Positions 1 through 9,656 of a stretch of DNA of 64,000 nt are shown here, piece after piece. Position numbers and translations under genes: made by a program. The stretch lies in the NCBI RefSeq assembly GCF_900142445.1, contig NZ_FRAV01000008.1:62001-126000 (forward strand), written 5' to 3'. The DNA comes from Chryseobacterium polytrichastri (GTDB lineage Bacteria > Bacteroidota > Bacteroidia > Flavobacteriales > Weeksellaceae). The notes beneath the pieces are model-generated. The model did not search any database. It saw only the letters and a program-made list of their open reading frames with translations, and was not told the origin of the DNA. The stretch's first letter is position 1; each line of letters begins with the position of its first letter.

Positions 1-427
1 TGGCAACAACACTGTCAATCTCAATTCTTTGCTGTACATTTCCTGAGATGATCCTGTTATAGTACCCTTTTTCAGAAAGGTCTTTATAATAGTTGAAAGC
101 AGATTGGTCAGCAAGATTGAATGCTCTTTTCATATTGCTTTCTATGGCATTTTTGTCGGGAGACATGGTAAAGAACAATTCATGAAAACGTCTTACATGT
201 TCTCTAGCTTCCACAGGTCGGTTGATTGACATATCCTGAGAGAGTGCTACCATCAGTGATTTACCATTATCCAAAACATAAATTTTCTTTCGCTGCTCTT
301 CTGCGAAATGGTAAGATTGATAAACAACTAAAGCAACCACACCAAAGCATAGCAGGGTAAAAACAAAGGGAAATAACCTGATTTGCTTAAAACTGTTTTC
401 AATATTTCTTAAGATTTTAAATTCCAT
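1..427 (-). CDS. traK: conjugative transposon protein TraK (N-terminal part)
   Basis: The reading frame starts at the ATG at 425-427 and runs off the left edge, so only about 142 N-terminal residues are present. The start is MEFKILRNIENSFKQIR, followed by a single hydrophobic segment (about residues 18-36) and then a soluble part. This fits TraK of Bacteroidetes conjugative transposons, an inner-membrane-anchored component of the mating-pair apparatus (VirB8-like). It lies 16 bases downstream of traJ, in the order expected for the family (traI, traJ, traK). The assignment rests on position plus the N-terminal pattern. Confidence 0.8.
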   Translation of the reverse strand, partial: MEFKILRNIENSFKQIRLFPFVFTLLCFGVVALVVYQSYHFAEEQRKKIYVLDNGKSLMVALSQDMSINRPVEAREHVRRFHELFFTMSPDKNAIESNMKRAFNLADQSAFNYYKDLSEKGYYNRIISGNVQQRIEIDSVVA

Positions 428-443
428 TGTGATGAGATTTTAA

Positions 444-1436
444 TTATTTAAGTAATCTTCCAGATATATTTCCTATAGCTGAGCCTGCCGCGGCTCCCGC
501 AATATTTCCCGATTTTTGTGCGATCTGATTTACATTGCGTGTGAAATTTCCTGCTCCGCCTGCCTGTATTATCCAGCCAGTAACGGTCGGAACCGTAAAA
601 TATCCTATGATTCCAATAATCATATAAATGATATAAACTGTGTTAGAAGTATCAGGAATAAAATTGGGATCAGCCAGCATTTCAATATCTTTTTCAATAA
701 TCAGAGATTGGATCTTAGCCAGTATCGCACTGAATATATCTGCAACCGGAAGCCATAGGTAAACACTGATATAACGAGTGAGCCACTGCGTTAATGTGCT
801 TTGAAAACCATCCCAGACGGAGATGGCAAAAGCAATAGGTCCTAGTATAGCCAATACAATCAAAAAGAAAGTTCGTATCGTGTCAATGACAAGTGCGGCT
901 GACTGAAATAAAATTTCCAAAAATTCACGAAATCCATCCCGAATATCTTTTTTAATAGAAAACATCTTTCTTTCAATATACATTCCCGACATCGTTATTA
1001 GGTCTGAAGGTGACCAACCCAGCTCTTCCAGCTTCTTATCAAACTCTTCATCAGAGATCAAATAAGCCATCTCGGGATTTCGTAACGTTGCCTCTCTTTC
1101 TAGCAGATCTTTTTTCTGCTGCAGCGCATTGAGATCTAAAACCTGACCTTCAAGCATTGAATGACTCCCCTGAACGATTGGACTTAATACACCATTGATA
1201 CTTCCCAACACGATAGTGGAGAAAAACATGATACAGATTCCAATAGCAAAAGGCCGTAACATAGGAAACAGGTCAATCGGTTCAGCGCGGCTCAATGCCT
1301 GCCAAACTTTAATAGCCACATAGAATAATGCCCCTAATCCAGCGACGCCTTTTGCTACTGCTGCCATATCCGCACATAAAGGCATCATTTCTTCGTAAAC
1401 CAAGCGCAATACTTCGTGTAAGTTATTCGTCTCCAT
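444..1436 (-). CDS. traJ: conjugative transposon membrane protein TraJ
   Basis: TraJ is a polytopic inner-membrane protein of the Bacteroidetes conjugation channel (VirB6-like role). The 330-residue product has several hydrophobic stretches, including those around FAIGICIMFFSTIVLG and FFLIVLAILGPIAFAI, and a glycine/alanine-rich C-terminus. I place the start at the ATG at 1434-1436 (METNNLHEV), two bases past the traI stop; an ATG ten codons upstream (1466) would overlap the end of traI. It is part of the continuous minus-strand tra operon between traI and traK. Confidence 0.88.
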   Translation of the reverse strand: METNNLHEVLRLVYEEMMPLCADMAAVAKGVAGLGALFYVAIKVWQALSRAEPIDLFPMLRPFAIGICIMFFSTIVLGSINGVLSPIVQGSHSMLEGQVLDLNALQQKKDLLEREATLRNPEMAYLISDEEFDKKLEELGWSPSDLITMSGMYIERKMFSIKKDIRDGFREFLEILFQSAALVIDTIRTFFLIVLAILGPIAFAISVWDGFQSTLTQWLTRYISVYLWLPVADIFSAILAKIQSLIIEKDIEMLADPNFIPDTSNTVYIIYMIIGIIGYFTVPTVTGWIIQAGGAGNFTRNVNQIAQKSGNIAGAAAGSAIGNISGRLLK

Positions 1437-1437
1437 T

Positions 1438-2064
1438 TTACCAGTATTTTTGATTTGAAGTTCCATACAGTTGTAAGACCCTTTCGGTATTGTTCTGTTT
1501 TTTAGCTCGTAAATAGCTTACAGAAATATTCTTGTTCGTGTAGTAGCGAACCAGATTGTGATACTCTTTGACCTCTTTGTATACTCTGTCAATTACATCC
1601 ATACGTTCCTTGTCATTAAGAGACAGATTGGTTGTACTTACAATTTGTTTCAACTCTTTAAGAAGTTCTGTACTCTCTGTTAGTAGGGCAGAATATCCAT
1701 TGGCAATAGCGGTAAGTTCCTGTGTATTAAAATTGGGATCATTGAGCATCTTTCCAAAATTATGAACATACATTTCGGATACATCACCTACAAGCAAGAC
1801 GGTCTGCTGAACCTTTCGGGCATCCTTTATTAAATTATTGATGGCTTTAAGCTTATCATAATACTCTTTGCCTTGTTCGTACACTTTTTTAACTTCATTA
1901 AAATTTTTGACCACATTAGAGACGGTATTGGAAGTCTGCACAATTTCATTGGCAGAATTCAGAATTCCAGAGGCAAGATTCGTTGGATCGGTGACTACAA
2001 ATTGTGCTTTCGCATAGGTTGTGGCACCAATAAATACTGAGATTAGTATTATTATATTTTTCAT
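1438..2064 (-). CDS. traI: conjugative transposon protein TraI (DUF4141)
   Basis: The 208-residue product has an N-terminal signal peptide (MKNIIILISVFIGATTYAKAQ), so it is exported. The mature part is helical and rich in charged residues, with an NxxxEVKKVYEQGKEYYDKLKAI segment broken here for brevity: EVKKVYEQGKEYYDKL. Length and pattern match TraI/DUF4141 of CTnDOT-type elements, a periplasmic component encoded between the TraG ATPase and TraJ. This TraI is not related to the F-plasmid relaxase of the same name. The stop lies just ahead of the traJ start, so the two are probably translationally coupled. Confidence 0.86.
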   Translation of the reverse strand: MKNIIILISVFIGATTYAKAQFVVTDPTNLASGILNSANEIVQTSNTVSNVVKNFNEVKKVYEQGKEYYDKLKAINNLIKDARKVQQTVLLVGDVSEMYVHNFGKMLNDPNFNTQELTAIANGYSALLTESTELLKELKQIVSTTNLSLNDKERMDVIDRVYKEVKEYHNLVRYYTNKNISVSYLRAKKQNNTERVLQLYGTSNQKYW

Positions 2065-2083
2065 TGTCGTAAATTGTAAATGA

Positions 2084-4591
2084 TTAATTTTCTTTGTTCG
2101 ATTTTATTCTTCTAAGAGAAATCCTCTTGATGGCATGTTCCATATTACCGTCAAGTTCTGAAGCCAGATTCATGACTTCCAATTTTTCAGTTTCTTCTGT
2201 AGTGTAAGCGAGATACTCTTCTGTGGAGACTTCTGTTGCATATACTGCTGAGTGTGTTCCTCCTAATCCGATCCAAACTTCTTTATATAACCTGCCCGAA
2301 TCATTATTCATATTAATAGAAAGAACCTGTGCTTTTTCCTTATCTGTAAGACCAAGCATAGCCTGAATATCATCAAACTTGTTCATGTACTTACGCTGAT
2401 CCAATAAGATTTTACAGTCAGAACTGTTGATGATACTTTCTCTAACAATCGGAGAATGAATGATATCATCGACCTCCTGCGTTACCACAATAGCTTCGCC
2501 AAAGAATTTTCTTACAGTTTTGAACAGGTATTTGATGTATTCAGCCATTCCTTCTTTAGCAATAGCTTTCCACGCCTCTTCAATCAGTATCATTTTTCGG
2601 ATTCCTTTTAGCCTTCTCATTTTGTTGATAAAGACTTCCATAATGATAATGGTGACAATCGGAAATAAAATTTTATGATCTTTTATCGCATCGATCTCAA
2701 ATACGATAAATCGTTTGGATAGTAGATCAAGCTGCTGGTCCGAATTGAGGAGGTAATCATATTCACCACCTTTATAATACGGCTCTAAAACATTGAGAAA
2801 ATTGGCGATATCAAAATCTTTTTCACGGACTTTCTTTTGCTCCAGAATCAACAGGTAATCGTCTTTAACATACTCATAAAAACCATTGAAAGAAGGAATG
2901 GTCTCATTTTTTTTGATTTGCTCGATATATCCGCTTACCGCATTCGATAAAGCAACTTCTTCAGAACGGGTAGGTGGTTCATCATCTCTTTTCCACAGGG
3001 TAAGAATCAACGTTTTAATACTTTCTCTTTTTTCTATATCAAATACGCCGTCATCGGTATAAAAAGGATTAAAGGCGATGGGATGATCTTCGGTATAGGT
3101 AAAGTAAACTCCATCTTCTCCTTTAGTTTTTCCCTTTATAAGTTCACATAAACCCTGATAAGAATTTCCGGTGTCTATCAAAAGAACATGTGCGCCCTGC
3201 TCATAATACTGTCTGACCATGTGATTGGTGAAGAATGACTTGCCACTCCCTGAAGGGCCCAAAATAAATTTATTCCGGTTCGTAATAATTCCCTGCTTCA
3301 TCGGAAGATCAGAGATATCCAGATGAATCGGTTTACCGGTAAGACGGTCTGCCATTTTAATTCCAAAAGGGGACGGTGAATTCTGATAATTGGTTTCCTC
3401 AGTGAAAAAACATAATGCAGGTTCGATGAAGGTATAGAAACTTTCCTCACTTGGAAAATCTCCTGCATTACCAGGCATGCCTGACCAATACAATGTTGCT
3501 ACATCTGTTGTGTTATGCCTGGGCTTACATTCCATAAGTGCTAACGCGCTTCCGGTATCATTTTTAAGCTGTTTGAGTTCAAAAGGATTGTCTGACCAGG
3601 ACATTACGTTAAAATGTGCCCTAATGGATTGCAGACCATAAGAATGTGCCTCATTGAGATATTTTTCAATCCATTCTTTATTGATTTGATTGGCTCTGCT
3701 GTATCTGGCTAACGAATGCATATTTCTGGCAGATTTTTCAAATTTGCTTAAATTTTCATCACTGTCATCTATGAATAAATATTGATTATAAACATGATTA
3801 CAGTTCAGTAAAAGTCCAACGGGAGAAGCAAAGGATAATAAACAGTCACTTCGGTCTGTGCTTAATTTTTCATATCTCATATGCGAGGATACACTCCCCG
3901 GAAGGTCATCTGTATCAGACAGCGTATGCATACTGATCCGATTATTACCAATCCGCATCTCTTCAGATCCCAGTGCCAAATCCTGAAGCGGAGTTGCTGT
4001 TTCTTTCGATAACGTAAGATACTGATCTAACAGTCCTGATTGATTTTGAGTTCCAGTGATCTCATCTGCTGTCATTTTTTCCATATGGATGTAGCCGCTG
4101 TCGTTCATAATCCTTTCGAATTGATCAACTGATTCCATGAATCTGCTGATCGTTTCTTTATCCCTTAGTTCTTTGGGAATAAGAGTTCCTTTACAAAGTG
4201 ATGAAAAGTTACTTTGGCTTCTCATTCGTTCTTTACTCGTTTTGGTGATAAACAAGTAACAGTAGTGATTGAGAAAAGGTCTTTCATTAAAATGGCGTTC
4301 AAAAGATCTTGACAGAAAGCTTTGGCTGTCTTGTGACAGATCAGGTTGGTAGTTTTCTTTGATGTACCAATCCTGCTTGTGAACGATACTGAAATCAGGT
4401 AATGTTTTTATGGCTTTATGCCAGCTGGAATGAATCGCTTCATATTCCGCTGATGCCACCGTAAAAAGTTCAGGTAACCTCACCTTAAAACAAATGGTGA
4501 TATCTGCTTCTTTTGAGATAATGCAACTATCTTCTACTGCCAGTAATGGAAATTTACTCTCCAGGGTTGATGTTTTGGAAGTATTTCTCAT
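2084..4591 (-). CDS. traG: TraG-family conjugation ATPase (VirB4-like)
   Basis: This is the cytoplasmic ATPase that powers the type IV secretion channel of the element. The 835-residue product has a DUF3875-like N-terminal half and a C-terminal AAA domain. Walker A is GPSGSGKSFF near residue 442 and a Walker B-like ILIEEAWK lies near residue 663. Size and motifs match TraG of Bacteroidetes conjugative transposons, which is VirB4-like and distinct from F-plasmid TraG. Its start overlaps the end of traF by four bases, showing tight operon packing. No damage to motifs is visible. Confidence 0.95.
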   Translation of the reverse strand: MRNTSKTSTLESKFPLLAVEDSCIISKEADITICFKVRLPELFTVASAEYEAIHSSWHKAIKTLPDFSIVHKQDWYIKENYQPDLSQDSQSFLSRSFERHFNERPFLNHYCYLFITKTSKERMRSQSNFSSLCKGTLIPKELRDKETISRFMESVDQFERIMNDSGYIHMEKMTADEITGTQNQSGLLDQYLTLSKETATPLQDLALGSEEMRIGNNRISMHTLSDTDDLPGSVSSHMRYEKLSTDRSDCLLSFASPVGLLLNCNHVYNQYLFIDDSDENLSKFEKSARNMHSLARYSRANQINKEWIEKYLNEAHSYGLQSIRAHFNVMSWSDNPFELKQLKNDTGSALALMECKPRHNTTDVATLYWSGMPGNAGDFPSEESFYTFIEPALCFFTEETNYQNSPSPFGIKMADRLTGKPIHLDISDLPMKQGIITNRNKFILGPSGSGKSFFTNHMVRQYYEQGAHVLLIDTGNSYQGLCELIKGKTKGEDGVYFTYTEDHPIAFNPFYTDDGVFDIEKRESIKTLILTLWKRDDEPPTRSEEVALSNAVSGYIEQIKKNETIPSFNGFYEYVKDDYLLILEQKKVREKDFDIANFLNVLEPYYKGGEYDYLLNSDQQLDLLSKRFIVFEIDAIKDHKILFPIVTIIIMEVFINKMRRLKGIRKMILIEEAWKAIAKEGMAEYIKYLFKTVRKFFGEAIVVTQEVDDIIHSPIVRESIINSSDCKILLDQRKYMNKFDDIQAMLGLTDKEKAQVLSINMNNDSGRLYKEVWIGLGGTHSAVYATEVSTEEYLAYTTEETEKLEVMNLASELDGNMEHAIKRISLRRIKSNKEN

Positions 4592-4923
4592 GCTGCCTCT
4601 TTTTTAGAAGTGATTCTGAGGATTCTGAATATGGGTTTTCGGTTAATGATGAATCGTGGGTGTTTCTTCCCAGCACGTAATTTCATCAGACCATGTTCCC
4701 CATATTTCCTGTTCAGTGAAAAAGTCTGTTTTATTAAAATGATGCTTGTTATACCTCCTGTAATAAGACAGATATAACTGTGGACGCCTGCCATATACAT
4801 GATCATTAAAAGAATAAGTATTCCCAGTGATCCTCCTGCAAAAATAAACAGGTACTGTGCTTTTAATCCTTTAAACTCTACGGTTCTTCCGATGCCTTTG
4901 TTGATGTTATATGTATTCATCAA
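4588..4923 (-). CDS. traF: conjugative transposon protein TraF (DUF4133)
   Basis: A 111-residue small membrane protein with two adjacent hydrophobic segments (about residues 25-70: YLFIFAGGSLGILILLMIM and the stretch after it) followed by a basic C-terminal tail. Size, topology and position between traE and traG identify DUF4133/TraF, which resembles VirB3 in role and placement. It overlaps the traG start by four bases. Confidence 0.9.
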   Translation of the reverse strand: MMNTYNINKGIGRTVEFKGLKAQYLFIFAGGSLGILILLMIMYMAGVHSYICLITGGITSIILIKQTFSLNRKYGEHGLMKLRAGKKHPRFIINRKPIFRILRITSKKEAA

Positions 4924-4930
4924 TATCTTT

Positions 4931-5236
4931 TTAAAGGAAGAATGAACGGAGTATAGTTGCCGCTACGATGAGGAATATACAGGCGCCAAACCAACTTGCT
5001 GCCGTTTTGCTGGTGTCAGGATCTCCACTGCTGAATTTATTGTAGACCTTGACTCCTCCAATCAATCCGACTACTGCGCCAATGGCATAGATAAGTTGGG
5101 TAGCGGGTTCAAAATAAGAAGTTACCATTTGGGTGGCCTCATTGATCCCTGCCGTACCGTTGCCTTGGGCGAGAGCTGCTGTCGTTACAAGTAAGCTTAA
5201 ACTTACCATCAGTAGTTTTTCTCTTTGTTTTTCCAT
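4931..5236 (-). CDS. traE: conjugative transposon protein TraE (DUF4134)
   Basis: A 101-residue protein with a signal-like hydrophobic N-terminus and two more membrane segments (IYAIGAVVGLIGGVKVYNKF and ASWFGACIFLIVAATILRSF). This is the DUF4134 family, VirB2/pilin-like in size and position. The start is set at the ATG at 5234-5236 (MEKQREKLLM), because the longer frame adds 12 residues ahead of the signal peptide. The gene sits directly upstream of traF. Confidence 0.88.
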   Translation of the reverse strand: MEKQREKLLMVSLSLLVTTAALAQGNGTAGINEATQMVTSYFEPATQLIYAIGAVVGLIGGVKVYNKFSSGDPDTSKTAASWFGACIFLIVAATILRSFFL

Positions 5237-5421
5237 AACTAAAACATGAAATTTATTATTGCGTTCCTGCACCTTACAGGTTTGCTGACAAAGATGTTAT
5301 GGAAATAGAAGGATTCTGATAAATAGTCGTTTACAGGAGTTGTTTGGCACTCATTGGCTTCAGTTGATGAATAAAAAATGCCAACGTATTACAAGTTTTT
5401 TCTTTTCCAAAGATTTATTAA

Positions 5422-6042
5422 TCAAATAAATTCTTCGATATCAAAATTGTTTAAATCATCTTTTAGGAATAAGGAAGTATGGATATCAGCTTCAGGAGGA
5501 AAGCTGTTATCTAACAGTTCTGCTATTTTTTGTGAGGCTCCCTCTATAGAGCTTTCTAATAAATTGAATAGTTCTGTACCGTGTATCTTTTGAAGTAGAG
5601 CTGTTGATGTCTCTTGCTCAGCTACGTATACTTTATCTTTTTGCAGGAGTATCTTCGCAGCATTAAATTCTTCACCGGTAATCCCTTGTGCTAAACTGTG
5701 GTCCGAACGTGAAATTCTCTGTTTTTTTAATTCTTCTTCCTCCACATTAAAATCAAGTTGGGTATTGGATACACTTTCCTGTTCTTCCTTACGGTTTTGA
5801 AGGTTATTTTGGTTGGATTCCACGTTTCTACTGTCAGGATTAATAGTTGGCTCATGAATCTGTGTTTCGATAAAATTCTTCTCTTTTGACAAGTTTATTA
5901 CAGATTTAGGATGACCCAGCATGTGGGTATCCAGATTGAATTTTTCCTTTGCCATTTTTTGTTTCGAATTTTTTTTGAAAATCTTATCATGCAAAAGCAA
6001 TGCAATGACAATTAGAAGACATAAGACGATGATCGTTTCCAT
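5422..6042 (-). CDS. TraD-like conjugation protein
   Basis: A 206-residue protein with one N-terminal membrane segment (METIIVLCLLIVIALLL) and a long, charged, low-complexity cytoplasmic region. Genes of this size and shape between the DUF3408 gene and traE are usually called TraD in flavobacterial conjugative elements. There is no catalytic motif and no relation to the F-plasmid coupling protein TraD. It is two bases from the upstream DUF3408 gene. The call is positional; the sequence itself is weakly diagnostic. Confidence 0.6.
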   Translation of the reverse strand: METIIVLCLLIVIALLLHDKIFKKNSKQKMAKEKFNLDTHMLGHPKSVINLSKEKNFIETQIHEPTINPDSRNVESNQNNLQNRKEEQESVSNTQLDFNVEEEELKKQRISRSDHSLAQGITGEEFNAAKILLQKDKVYVAEQETSTALLQKIHGTELFNLLESSIEGASQKIAELLDNSFPPEADIHTSLFLKDDLNNFDIEEFI

Positions 6043-6044
6043 AG

Positions 6045-6476
6045 CTATAATATTGGTTTGTATTTATCATTAAAACTTTTGATGATCTGATCCCCAAATT
6101 CTTGAAAGTGATAGGAGAGTAAATTGTCTAAATAAGCATAAATAGTGAACTTATCCTCACCAATAACCTGTACTATGCGAGATAGCTTTTCATGGAAATC
6201 GGGTCTTATATAAACGGTCTTACCATCACGGGCATTGGTATCCGTTTTTCTTAAAAAAGTGCTTTCGTAATCTATTTCAATGGTTCTTTTTACTTTGCTC
6301 TTTTCTTTAGGAATAAGTTTTTCCTGCGGTACTGTTTCAAACTTAGATTTTTCATTTTCTACGATATGTACTGGCTGAATCTCTAAACCTTCTTTTTTAA
6401 CGCCGTCAACCATCAGATTCATCATCAGTTCTTCATCGATATCCGGTGTCATTTTTTTAGTAGTATTTTTCTCCAT
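6045..6476 (-). CDS. DUF3408 domain protein (TraB/TraC position)
   Basis: A 143-residue protein with a poorly structured N-terminal half and a conserved C-terminal DUF3408-type domain (KTVYIRPDFHEKLSRIV, then YLDNLLSYHFQEF). This domain resembles a ribbon-helix-helix DNA-binding fold. In Bacteroidetes conjugative transposons it is encoded right after the ParA gene, as here, and probably acts with it in element maintenance or relaxosome assembly. It lies four bases downstream of the ParA gene, in the same operon. Confidence 0.8.
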   Translation of the reverse strand: MEKNTTKKMTPDIDEELMMNLMVDGVKKEGLEIQPVHIVENEKSKFETVPQEKLIPKEKSKVKRTIEIDYESTFLRKTDTNARDGKTVYIRPDFHEKLSRIVQVIGEDKFTIYAYLDNLLSYHFQEFGDQIIKSFNDKYKPIL

Positions 6477-6480
6477 ATCG

Positions 6481-7248
6481 CTATAATTGAATGATTTTTA
6501 AAAATTCATTGATAAAAAGATCCAGCTGACTGGCTTTCATCAAACGCTCATCTGGAGGGAGTAGTGTAGAACGGAAGACCACTTTACTATTCACTTCACT
6601 CTCTTTACGGAAACGACTGCTGTTCTTGACCTGGCTTTGCATCAGATTTAAGCCCAAATGTTTAATAAGTTGATTGTAGGTTTTATACAAAGGAGTGGTT
6701 TCTCGTCCATCAACCTGATTCCAAAAGAGATGGATTGTTTCTATAGAAGTTCCTCCTTTTTTCATGATAACATCTTGGAGCAGCTGTGTGAAAATCAGTG
6801 TACTCTCCATGACTAGGCGGTCTGCTGTGATTGGAGTGAAAATATGATGCATGGCTGCTAAGGCATTCAGAATGCCTGGAGTATTCACAGTTCCCGGCAG
6901 ATCAAAGAAAATGATATCGACAGGGATAGAGGAGTTGCTTATAAATTCTTGAGCGGCATCCAATACGCTCTCAGCCTTACCTTGAATAATAGGGTATGCT
7001 TTTTTGTTGATGGTGGTAAATTGTTTATAAGCAAGCTTTTTGAGATTTTCATTTTCCATTACCGTTACAAGATCACGGGACCTCATTTTTATTAAGCTGT
7101 GTTGTGGAAAATCAACATCGAATACGGCAATATTATACCCAAGGCGATAATGCAAGATACTTCCTACTAAAGTGGTAAATGTACTTTTTCCGACACCTCC
7201 TTTTTGGGAAGAAAAAGCAATAAATTTTGTGCGGTGTTGTGAATTCAT
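6481..7248 (-). CDS. ParA-family ATPase (TraA)
   Basis: A 255-residue deviant Walker A ATPase: KGGVGKST at residues 16-23, a Walker A' aspartate in FDVDFPQHS, and IIFFDLPGTVNTPG as Walker B. It is the first gene of the minus-strand tra operon and diverges from mobA. In CTnDOT-type elements this gene is called traA; it is thought to help partition or position the element. The family and the neighbouring DUF3408 gene agree. Confidence 0.9.
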   Translation of the reverse strand: MNSQHRTKFIAFSSQKGGVGKSTFTTLVGSILHYRLGYNIAVFDVDFPQHSLIKMRSRDLVTVMENENLKKLAYKQFTTINKKAYPIIQGKAESVLDAAQEFISNSSIPVDIIFFDLPGTVNTPGILNALAAMHHIFTPITADRLVMESTLIFTQLLQDVIMKKGGTSIETIHLFWNQVDGRETTPLYKTYNQLIKHLGLNLMQSQVKNSSRFRKESEVNSKVVFRSTLLPPDERLMKASQLDLFINEFLKIIQL

Positions 7249-7806
7249 ATTTTCAATATTTTTAATTATGTATGTATTGATGTATAGCTTCAGTTATATT
7301 TTATCTCATGTATATTGGTAGTATCTTAAAGGAATACATACGTATTAAGCTTTCTATACAGTTGCATATATAGGGAGAGCTTTAAGCAGGTAAGTACTAT
7401 TGTGCCAATGTACTGATGGATGTACATACATTCGTTAATATAGAACTGTCTGCTCAGAGATCTCCATCTCAACAGATATCTGTCCTTATTCTTCTGCATG
7501 GAGGTCTATGTCAATATTTACATGCCTAACTAATTATATCCCTGCACAATGCTGTAAGGACAAAGAAATGGAGATTGATAGGTACTTTTATAATGAGGGT
7601 AGATCTTGTCATCGAAAGGAAGTGTTTGGCAGATTGGTATACTATAATCAAAACATCATAAGATTTTACTTTGTAAGATGTTTTGACTGAAGAAGGTTTT
7701 ATAAATTTTTTCAATGCTAATGAATAAAATGTCAATTGCTTTTGGTTGTTTTTGTTTCGTTATCTACTCAGTCAATAAGTGCTTTATTTGGTGTTCATAG
7801 GAACAC
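7249..7806. other. intergenic region between the parA and mob operons
   Basis: About 560 bases without a convincing gene between the divergent tra and mob operons. It holds several TGTAT/ATACAT-rich stretches (7265-7345, 7420-7440) and a short inverted repeat, AAAACATC at 7650-7657 with GATGTTTT at 7677-7684. These could be binding sites or a terminator. Short open frames here have no start context or family resemblance. Confidence 0.5.
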
Positions 7807-7877
7807 GGCAAGTTGTGTTTTGAGTGCCTCATAACTGTTTTTTGTGCCTCAAAACAACTTGCCCTACCGGGGGGCAA
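7807..7877 (+). repeat. candidate oriT: inverted and direct repeats upstream of mobA
   Basis: The left arm at 7807-7824 (GGCAAGTTGTGTTTTGAG) pairs with the right arm at 7848-7863 (CTCAAAACAACTTGCC) apart from a two-base bulge. Immediately after is a second hairpin, TTGCCC at 7859-7864 with GGGCAA at 7872-7877. The octamer-like GTGCCTCA occurs twice inside (7823-7831 and 7844-7851). Inverted repeats directly ahead of the mobilization genes are where relaxase nick sites usually lie. The nick position is not defined. Confidence 0.55.
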
Positions 7878-7914
7878 ACACTCTCCGAAGTCGAGGTTTG
7901 TTAACGTATTTAAA

Positions 7915-8355
7915 ATGGATATAATGGATAAGAAAGATCACCATTACAGAAATAGAGGGGGACGAAAACCTAAAATAAATCCCAGCATCTATCGCCATGT
8001 TTTTAGATTGACCAATGAGGAGAATATAAAAATGATGAAGCTTTTTGAAGCATCTGCATTTACAAACAAGGCAAAGTTTATTGTTTCCGTATTATTTTCC
8101 CGTGAGATAAGAACAGTCAAAATTGATAAAGGCTCTATGGATTTTTACATGAGATTAACTTCTTTATATACTCAGTTTAGGGCTGTGGGAGTCAATTATA
8201 ATCAAGTGGTGAAAGTATTGTACACCAATTATTCTGAACAGAAAGTGACTGCACTACTCAATACATTGGAAAAACAGACCGTAGAAATGACGGGTTTATG
8301 TCAAAAGATCATAAAGCTGACAGAAGAATTTGAACTACAGTATCTGAAAAAATAG
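7915..8355 (+). CDS. mobA: mobilization accessory protein MobA
   Basis: A 146-residue relaxosome accessory protein that should bind oriT and help the relaxase. The N-terminal part carries a basic GGRKPKINPSIYRHVFRL stretch typical of ribbon-helix-helix Mob proteins, followed by helical segments with a VGVNYNQVVKVL motif like the GVNLNQI motif of MobC-type proteins. The start is at the ATG at 7915; the longer frame reads through the candidate oriT. It lies eight bases upstream of mobB. Confidence 0.82.
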   Translation: MDIMDKKDHHYRNRGGRKPKINPSIYRHVFRLTNEENIKMMKLFEASAFTNKAKFIVSVLFSREIRTVKIDKGSMDFYMRLTSLYTQFRAVGVNYNQVVKVLYTNYSEQKVTALLNTLEKQTVEMTGLCQKIIKLTEEFELQYLKK

Positions 8356-8363
8356 AATATGTT

Positions 8364-9656
8364 ATGATTGCGAAAATTGGAAGGGGAAATAATTTGTATG
8401 GAGCATTGGCATATAATAATGTCAAAATTGAACGTGGGAACGGAATGATTTTACTTACAAAGAGAATGATTGAAACTCCTAACAGGAAGTATACGGTTTC
8501 TCAATTAACAGAATCGTTTGAATCTTATCTTGTTGCGAACCGAAATACGGAGAAGCATACTGTACATATTTCGCTTAACCCTGATCCTAAAGATGCGGTA
8601 AGTGATGATCAATTCAGAGAAATGGCGGAAGATTATATGCAGGAAATGGGATATGGAGAGCAACCTTTTGTGGTTTTTAAGCATACGGATATCGACCGTA
8701 TTCATATCCATATCGTATCCGTGTGTGTGGACGAAGAAGGCAGAAAGATCTCGGATACATTTGAAAAAAGAAGATCTATGAATTTCTGTAGGAAGATAGA
8801 AAAAAAGTTTAGCTTGATCCCTGCTACGGAAAAAGAACAACGTCGGAATGAAAAGATTTTTCGTCCCGTAGAATATGCCTCTGGTGATGTGAAAAGTCAG
8901 ATTGCTTCTGTTATTCGTTATTTACCCAGTTATTATAAGTTTCGATCTTTGGGTGAATACAATGCGCTTCTTTCTCTATTCAATATTGCTGCTGAAAAGA
9001 CAGAAGGTGAATTAAGCGGAAAGATGAAAAGCGGATTGTTGTATTTTCCACTCAACTCAAAAGGAGATCGCATGGGGCATTCCTTCAAAGCATCTTTATT
9101 TGGTAAAAACTCAGGACTGGCGGCTTTAGAGGATTATTTTACTAAATGCAAAGAAACCTTAAAAAATGATGCATCAAAACTAAGTCTCAGCACAGCTATT
9201 TTAAATACGATAAGATCTACCAATAATGAAAAGGATTTTAAAAATATATTAACGAAGCAAGGCATCAATACTGTAATCCGCAGAAATGATAATGGACATC
9301 GGTATGGAATCACATTTGTTGACCATCATTCTAAAACAGTGTGGAATGGTTCGCATTTGGGGAAAGAATTTTCTATCAATTCCTTTAATGAAAGATGGAC
9401 TCAAAAGATAGGGACGGATGTAAAACAGACCGTTGATCAAAAGACGGAAATTCTAAAAGTTGAAGATTATAAGGATCCTTTATTGGATAGTATCCATCCT
9501 TTGTTTGATTTTTTAGACAGCCCGCAAAGTAATCATCAAGATATGAGTGGAATTATTGATGGAGTAGGAGGGCTATTCTATCTGAATCAAAATGAAGATG
9601 ATCAGGAATTGCAATTTGAATCTCGGATGAAAAAAAGAAGGAAACGAAATCTTTAA
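8364..9656 (+). CDS. mobB: MobB relaxase/mobilization nuclease
   Basis: A 430-residue relaxase that nicks and covalently holds oriT during conjugation. The N-terminus (MIAKIGRGNNLYGALAYN) carries candidate catalytic tyrosines at about residues 12 and 17. The metal-binding histidine motif FKHTDIDRIHIHIVS lies near residues 104-118. Both fit the Relaxase (PF03432) family of CTnDOT-type elements. Length is normal and no lesion is visible. Confidence 0.92.
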   Translation: MIAKIGRGNNLYGALAYNNVKIERGNGMILLTKRMIETPNRKYTVSQLTESFESYLVANRNTEKHTVHISLNPDPKDAVSDDQFREMAEDYMQEMGYGEQPFVVFKHTDIDRIHIHIVSVCVDEEGRKISDTFEKRRSMNFCRKIEKKFSLIPATEKEQRRNEKIFRPVEYASGDVKSQIASVIRYLPSYYKFRSLGEYNALLSLFNIAAEKTEGELSGKMKSGLLYFPLNSKGDRMGHSFKASLFGKNSGLAALEDYFTKCKETLKNDASKLSLSTAILNTIRSTNNEKDFKNILTKQGINTVIRRNDNGHRYGITFVDHHSKTVWNGSHLGKEFSINSFNERWTQKIGTDVKQTVDQKTEILKVEDYKDPLLDSIHPLFDFLDSPQSNHQDMSGIIDGVGGLFYLNQNEDDQELQFESRMKKRRKRNL

